Assembly: GCA_019914995.1 (NCBI GenBank)
Contig: CM034143.1
Location: 3,102,501-3,166,500 of the forward strand
Length of the DNA stretch: 64,000 nt
Direction: 5' to 3'
Origin: Acanthochlamys bracteata
Taxonomy: Eukaryota > Streptophyta > Magnoliopsida > Pandanales > Velloziaceae
A program made the translations under genes and the position numbers. Shown here in pieces: positions 59,261-64,000 of this stretch. Each line of letters opens with the position of its first letter. The stretch's first letter is position 1. The notes under the pieces are model-generated. The model did no database searches and was not told the origin of the DNA. It worked only from the letters and a program-made list of their open reading frames with translations.

Positions 59261-60292
59261 AAGAAATACGGGAGTCGACTACGTTTCTACCTAATTTTAT
59301 GACATGCAAGTAACATTTGTCAACCTGAGGTAGGATCAATACATATAGATGTCGACAAAATGAAATCGAATTAATAAAACAATTCAAGTGCAATTTGATG
59401 TCGAGCGATGGCGTCGATATTTTCACACTGCATTGCAGCTACATATGCGCGTATTCATTGACATCTCACCGGTCGACATTGGAATCATTGGCAAGGTCGA
59501 TGTCCAACATTTGGACATACATGTCAGAGTTGTCAACCTGAGAATAGAATTAGGTTCACGGCATATTGATGTCGACCTACGAAATTTATGTCATCCGTCA
59601 AATTGAGTTGTAAATTGATGTCCAACTATAATGTGGTCCTTCTTTATACCACATTTCGTACTCAGCGGTAGCGTATCTAGTCGGATGTACTAATTCAATG
59701 TTACACTGGTCGACCTTGTGGAATCACTGCCACGAGGTCGACCAGAACATCGACCACTTATTTGATCTCAGCAACAGCTACTAATACTAAACAGAGATTT
59801 GAGCGGGAGGCAATCCAACAACTTCCTCGAAAGAAAGGGGAATATCTGTTTATTCGTACTTTGGATCCATTGTGAGGCTTGGTAGAGAATCTAGAAAAGG
59901 GTTGGCCACGGAAGGAGATTTGGAAACAAAGGAGCAACCATGTGAGGAGAAGAACTTCTATTGCTACAGTCTTCACGGTGCACGCTAGTAAGCAAGAAAA
60001 AATTCATGGGTTTTTTTCTTGCATAGTCCGAAACCATGAAATTTATTTGCGAGAAAGAGACATGTTTGCCCCTAGGTCTCCCGAAGTTGCAATGTTCCAT
60101 CCCGTAGACGTGTTTGCACAATAGAGGCCCTGACGTGCAAAAAAATTGGCCGAAAGAAAGACGGAATTGCCCACATTCGCGAGAAAGAGACAAGTTTACC
60201 CTATGTCGACCGCAATGAGGAGAGTCGTTAGATGGTGATCAAACGGTTGGGATGGAGGCACAATGCATCGTGCATAGTGACTGCTCTGCATC
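59261..60292 (-). repeat. right subterminal region and terminus of the copy C MULE
   Basis: The outer end, read inverted, is GTCACTATGCACGATGCATTG followed by GTGCCTCCATCCCAACCG, matching the copy A left terminus (21454 onward: CCACTATGCGCGGTATCG, GTGCCTCTGTCCCAG). Inside, 59380-59760 is rich in GTCGAC/TCGACAT words. A GCGAGAAAGAGACANGTTT block is present twice (about 60050 and 60185), a local duplication ~136 bp apart. No gene is supported in this stretch. Confidence 0.68.
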
Positions 60293-60310
60293 TATATATA
60301 TATATATATA
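60293..60310. repeat. (TA)n tract between two transposon ends
   Basis: Eighteen bases of alternating TA lie directly after the copy C terminus and before GGGCAGTGATACATGCACTC. Similar TA-rich tracts border the other MULE ends near 9130, 15540 and 21425. Confidence 0.9.
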
Positions 60311-60676
60311 GGGCAGTGATACATGCACTCCCTCTTATGTAGACAATCCAAGGCACTCCGTTACGTGTGCGACTAGGATTGCATCTTACACTTGTTAATC
60401 TATCTCTTACGCGTTATCAGTTTGTTGCATTTTACTTCGTCCAAATTTTTTTTATCAAATCGAAATCTCACAACTCGCACAATACAGTACTGACATATTT
60501 ACGTATCCGCTTACTTTTTTTTTTTTAAACAATTTCATTAACTCTTAGTTAATCTTATTTAACTTAATTAATTTCATTAATTCTTATTTAGGTTAATTCT
60601 CTTGTGTTCTTATTTCGCAGCTTCCCTCTTCGTTCCTGCATCACCTTCCCTCCTCCATCAGCAGCCGACGCTTCGC

Positions 60677-60746
60677 TCAGGGAAGCATCCACTCAAAGCC
60701 GCCGGCAGTCGAATCTAAGCCTCCCGACCCGCGGTTCTCTGCAAAC
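60677..60746 (-). pseudogene. AHL 3'-end-like fragment
   Basis: 60715-60746 matches 63191-63222 at 29 of 32 positions in the same orientation. Read on the - strand it gives ENRGSGG, as in the AHL pseudogene, then runs on to LDSTAGGFEWMLP and a stop at 60677. So it could be the original C-terminus of the AHL gene, cut off by a 2.4 kb insertion, or a captured copy. Confidence 0.5.
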
Positions 60747-61024
60747 AAAGACCTTCTTAATTTAATCAATTCTCTCTCATGAATAATATTATTAATCTTT
60801 TGCTAATTCCTGTGTGTTTCACTTTTTAAACTAGTATAGTAACTGTAGTGATTACTTAGTTTTGATTCCTAATATAGTAACTCTTTTCTTGAAATTCAAA
60901 TTAGTATTGACATTGTTAAATTTATTCTTGATAGTTCAAGAGAGAAATACTGATGAAGATATAATGATTGTACACTTGCAAATGAATACAGCGACAGTGA
61001 TAATGAAACATCAACGGATGATGG

Positions 61025-61235
61025 CCCCTTATATAGCTTTGTATAAGCTGTATGGCTTTTGTCCAGTGTATGAATTGTATACTTTTTGGTTCAAGTGTAT
61101 GAGTACAATCCGCTTTTGATATAACCTTTATATTTTTTTGTAACTTTAGAATTGTACAGTATAGCTTTTGATATGAGCTATTGGCATGAGCTATATGAAT
61201 TAAATAGCTTTTGATATGAGCTGTTGAAATTGTGT
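61025..61235. repeat. short diverged repeats with ATAGCTTTTGATATGAGC core
   Basis: The core occurs intact near 61161 and 61204, with looser copies (GTATGGCTTTTGTCCAG, ATCCGCTTTTGATATAACC) before them. AT-rich, no gene. Confidence 0.6.
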
Positions 61236-62419
61236 CAAAAACATAGAAATCTACAAAGAGCTAAACCTTTTTTTTTTTGTTGCAATAATTTTGTTCTGTT
61301 CTGTTTTTCATTACTATAACAAAGCAAAACTTCTGCAAGAAAACGTCGAAGATAGAAAAAAGAAGTCGAAGACGTTGAAGAAGTTCAACATCGTTAGAGA
61401 AGACAGATAGAAGTAAACCCAACCGTGCGTGGGAAAGAAACAGAGAAAAAATAGATAGAACAGAGAGTCTGGTGAAAGAAGAATGTAAATGAAGAAGAAT
61501 AAATAAGTAGGTGAAATAATGGCACGGGAACGAGTAGCTACACTATAGCAATAAATGAGAGAAAGTTGAGAGAATTGAAGTAAGATTTTCTAAATTAAAT
61601 GTTTTTTTCTTTTTGTTTGTTCATCTCCGATTTTATTTTTTTTGTTTATTTGTTCGTCTCCAAATAGCAATAAACCGGTCATCCAGAATAAAATTTATAA
61701 TTGCCAGCACATTCATTATTAAAAAAATATGAAACTTTTAAGATTTTTCATTCATAATTTAACCGATTTTAAATTCAGATAGATTACACAGAAAAAAAAA
61801 GATGTAGAGATTACAACGTTTCCATATTTACAATCTTTCTAGTTGTTACTGGTTAAATTTCTATCCACCACTCTTACATTGGTTACATTGATTACATAGA
61901 TATTGCAACAGAAACAATCAAAAAATTCGGTAGTACAAATAGAGAGAAGAGAGGAGGAGGCTCAGATTGGCGTTTGCTCACTAATATACATTCACAAATG
62001 CCACCAAATTCTGTTCTCACCAATGTACTGCTCTCTTGCTATCTGCACTGCTTTCTGTAGTTACAGCTATAGTTGTTGCGTCTGGCTTAGCCAGCGGCCA
62101 TCCTACTGCCTTGCTGTCTACATTAAGCGACAGTGCGAACAGAAAGAACAGAAAAGAGTCAACAAGTCCTGCATTATGCAAATATGCTTACATTATTGCC
62201 TCATCGTAGCCCAACCTAATTTTATACCCAATGCCCAATTGGTTACAAACATGCCACAGCACAGCTTAACCTGGTTTGATTCCCAGTTGCAGCACAAACA
62301 TGGCCAAAATTCAAACATGCCCGGAAATGCCACCACACATTCAACAATTCATTCCTATCACCGATGATTGAAACCAACACGCCTTCCTCATCATTTTCAA
62401 TACATCATAAGAATCAAAC

Positions 62420-62484
62420 TAATACACCGTGAAATAAAAACAATACACCGTGAAACAAAATCAATACACTGTGAACAAAATAAT
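62420..62484. repeat. three tandem copies of a ~21-bp unit
   Basis: AATACACCGTGAAATAAAAAC is followed by two similar copies (AATACACCGTGAAACAAAAT and AATACACTGTGAACAAAATA). Confidence 0.85.
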
Positions 62485-62652
62485 AAAAAAAATCAGAAAC
62501 AAATCGAACAATAATAAAAATCAACATAATAGTAACAAAGAGAAGAAAACCAGAAACAAAAAAACACAAACGAAACTGAATAAATCAACAACGTTAAAAA
62601 AAAAGAGTGGAAAAATCGAAATAAATTGAAAAAAAAAAGTAAATTCGAAAAC

Positions 62653-62965
62653 AGATCTGGGCGAGAGATCTACTCGAAATAGTTCTACGAACATCGGAGA
62701 GGAGCAACAGCACAATCGGAGACAGATTTGTGAGAGATATGTTCGATTCGAGAGAGAGCGGCACAAGATCGGCGGAAGACTGGCTAGAGAACTCAAATCG
62801 GGGACGAAGATCGGCGGAGAGGAGAGATCTACCAATCGGAAACAGATCTGTGAGAGATATGCTCGATTCGAGTATAGTAGCGCGAGATCTGCCGAAGACT
62901 GGCCAGGAAATCAATCGGAGACGATCCCCGGTGGAGAGGAGCCGCAGCGCAAAAATAGTAGAAGA
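62653..62965. repeat. tandem repeat, 118-bp period
   Basis: The block GAGAGATATGTTCGATTCGAG...GGCGGAAGACTGGCTAGAGA (from 62734) returns as GAGAGATATGCTCGATTCGAG...GCCGAAGACTGGCCAGGAA (from 62852), with a partial earlier copy from 62653. CGGAGA and AGATCT words recur. The repeat keeps frames open on both strands (62730-63011 + and 62594-63037 -), which is why long but meaningless reading frames appear here. Confidence 0.8.
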
Positions 62966-63190
62966 TCCGGTTCGCGAGAGCAAAACATTTGCAAAAGAAA
63001 AAATGAGATAGAACGTGAAAGAACGAACGAAATCCACACAGAAAAATAAGTAGTAGTTAATTAAGTTAAATAAAATTAATTAAGTTAATAAATAGATTAA
63101 TTAAGAGTAATGAGAAAATTAAAAGAAATGAAGGAGAGAGAATACGTAACATTGTCAGAGAAGGACGACCGAAACATTTTTTTAAAATTA

Positions 63191-63951
63191 CTGAGCCTCC
63201 CGACCCACGGTTCTCTGTAAACGGATTCCCTCCACCATTCCTGCCACTACTAGTCGTTCCACCGCTTCCGTTCCCATTTCCGTTCGTTCCTTGCTCATGC
63301 TGGAGGTTCTTCCTCTTCCAAAGAAAGCCTCTCATAAGCAACGTTGGTGAACGAAGCGGCGATAACTATAACTGGACCAGAAGGAATTAGAGCTCCTACG
63401 ACACTTCCTTCGACAACTTGCCCTTGTCCACCAGCAAGAAATTAGTCAGGCTCATCGTGCCAGGCGGAGCCAAAGGCCCGAAGAAACGATCTAAACAACG
63501 AAAGAATGTCGAACATTCCATGGAGAGTAACAATAGTTCCTGCTGATGCTGGTTGGTGAAGGCTTACATTGGTTACTGTCCCGCTACCGCTGAGTATGCA
63601 AATTCCGCGTTGCCTCTGTCGGGCGTAAGTCGCTACGCATTCAAACATGTCGCAGCCGCTGCTTGGAGAGTGTTTGCACTTTCACGGGTAATATCACTGG
63701 TGGTTTTGGTTTGTTCTTAGAGGCCGGCGAACGGCCATAGGGACACCGAGCAACCATATCGCCAGGACCAGCTCCGCCAACATTGTTACTGGGACCGATG
63801 CCGCCTACGGAAGAGTTATCGTTGTCTTCAGGACCGTCATCGGAGTCTGCTGCAGCAGAAGAGTGGTGAGCTTGCTGGGGATGAGGTCTGGACGGTGGTG
63901 GTGAAGCTAGTGGTGGATGAAACGCGTTGTTCCAAGACCTAAACCCGCCAT
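63191..63951 (-). pseudogene. AHL: AT-hook motif nuclear-localised (AHL) gene, decayed
   Basis: AHL proteins are plant nuclear DNA-binding regulators with an AT-hook and a PPC (DUF296) domain. On the - strand the ATG at 63951 gives MAGLGLGTTRFIHH, a usual AHL start. Then come SDDGPEDNDNSSVGG and the AT-hook region, where the expected R-G-R-P reads YGRS before ASKNKPKPP. The PPC domain follows ([79 protein letters not shown]), then a TNGNGNGSGG-rich tail ending ENRGSGG at 63191. Several frame changes, a gap between AT-hook and PPC, and the lost AT-hook core show a pseudogene. AHL genes of this clade are intronless, as here. The original end may lie at 60677-60746. Confidence 0.88.
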
Positions 63952-64000
63952 GATCGATATATATGATGATCAATCACAGCGCATCAATCTACAATCAAAT
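63952..64000 (-). other. 5' flank of the AHL pseudogene
   Basis: Only ~50 bp of upstream sequence is in view; no promoter element can be called. Confidence 0.4.

Larger units (their letters stand above)
60311..63190. other. repeat-rich segment of unclear class, probably a non-autonomous element
   Basis: It starts GGGCAGTGATACATGCACTC after the TA tract. Near 60540-60585 the sequence CATTAACTCTTAGTTAATCT... matches the reverse complement of 63060-63105 over ~45 bp, a possible inner part of terminal inverted repeats. Inside are several short tandem repeats and a piece similar to the AHL gene end (60677-60746). Open frames (61903-62367, 62594-63037) lack motifs. It may be a non-autonomous MULE that carries a gene fragment, or an insertion into the AHL gene. 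Confidence 0.4.

Noticed and set aside
61903-62367. 154-codon + strand frame
   Set aside because: No recognisable domain, low-complexity His/Ser/Gln end, inside a repeat-rich segment. It could be chance and is not called.
63641-63973. 110-codon frame starting MIIIYIDHGGF as the AHL start
   Set aside because: The frame from the ATG at 63951 gives the usual AHL start MAGLGLGTTRFIHH; the longer frame reaches the coding sequence only after a frame change.

Overview
The window looks like a gene-poor, repeat-packed stretch of a flowering-plant nuclear genome. It is AT-rich and holds long-LTR Ty1/copia and Athila-type Ty3/gypsy relics, Mutator-like elements (MULEs) with FAR1/FRS-type transposases, Ulp1-protease transposon genes, endogenous pararetrovirus pieces and a TRIM. 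The only recognisable ordinary host gene is a decayed AT-hook (AHL) gene at the right edge. The plant lineage cannot be fixed from this sequence. I found no intact host gene, rRNA, tRNA or CRISPR.

Layout. 1-5402: 3' part of a SIRE/Maximus-like copia element with a ~1.6 kb LTR. 5403-9154: AT-rich spacer with MITE relics. 9155-15513 and 15565-21430: two related MULEs laid end to end with facing transposase genes; the second carries a hAT-like insertion with an 8-bp target duplication. 21440-30240: a third MULE-type element on the + strand coding for a DUF1985 region, a coiled coil and a Ulp1 (C48) protease. Its gene is split by a pararetrovirus block (24829-29117) bounded by a 22-bp repeat. 33000-34200: a second Ulp1 copy on the - strand. 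35225-36341: a complete TRIM with 5-bp target duplication. 38506-39969: a second pararetrovirus piece between two identical 188-bp direct repeats. 41968-~50135: a broken Athila-like element on the - strand. 54440-56135: a third Ulp1 copy, followed by ~235-bp satellite-like repeats, an FRS zinc-knuckle remnant and a MULE-type terminus near 60292. 60311-63190: a repeat-rich segment of unclear class. 63191-63951: the AHL pseudogene.

How the parts relate. The MULE termini at 9155, 15513, 15565, 21450 and 60290 share a short related end motif and lie beside TA-rich tracts, so most of 9-34 kb and 53-60 kb seems to be one MULE superfamily in several states. FRS transposases could act on the shared ends. 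The DUF1985/Ulp1 genes travel as accessory or captured genes. The pararetrovirus pieces are later arrivals, bounded by unusual target duplications. All calls come from reading the sequence; no database search was run.
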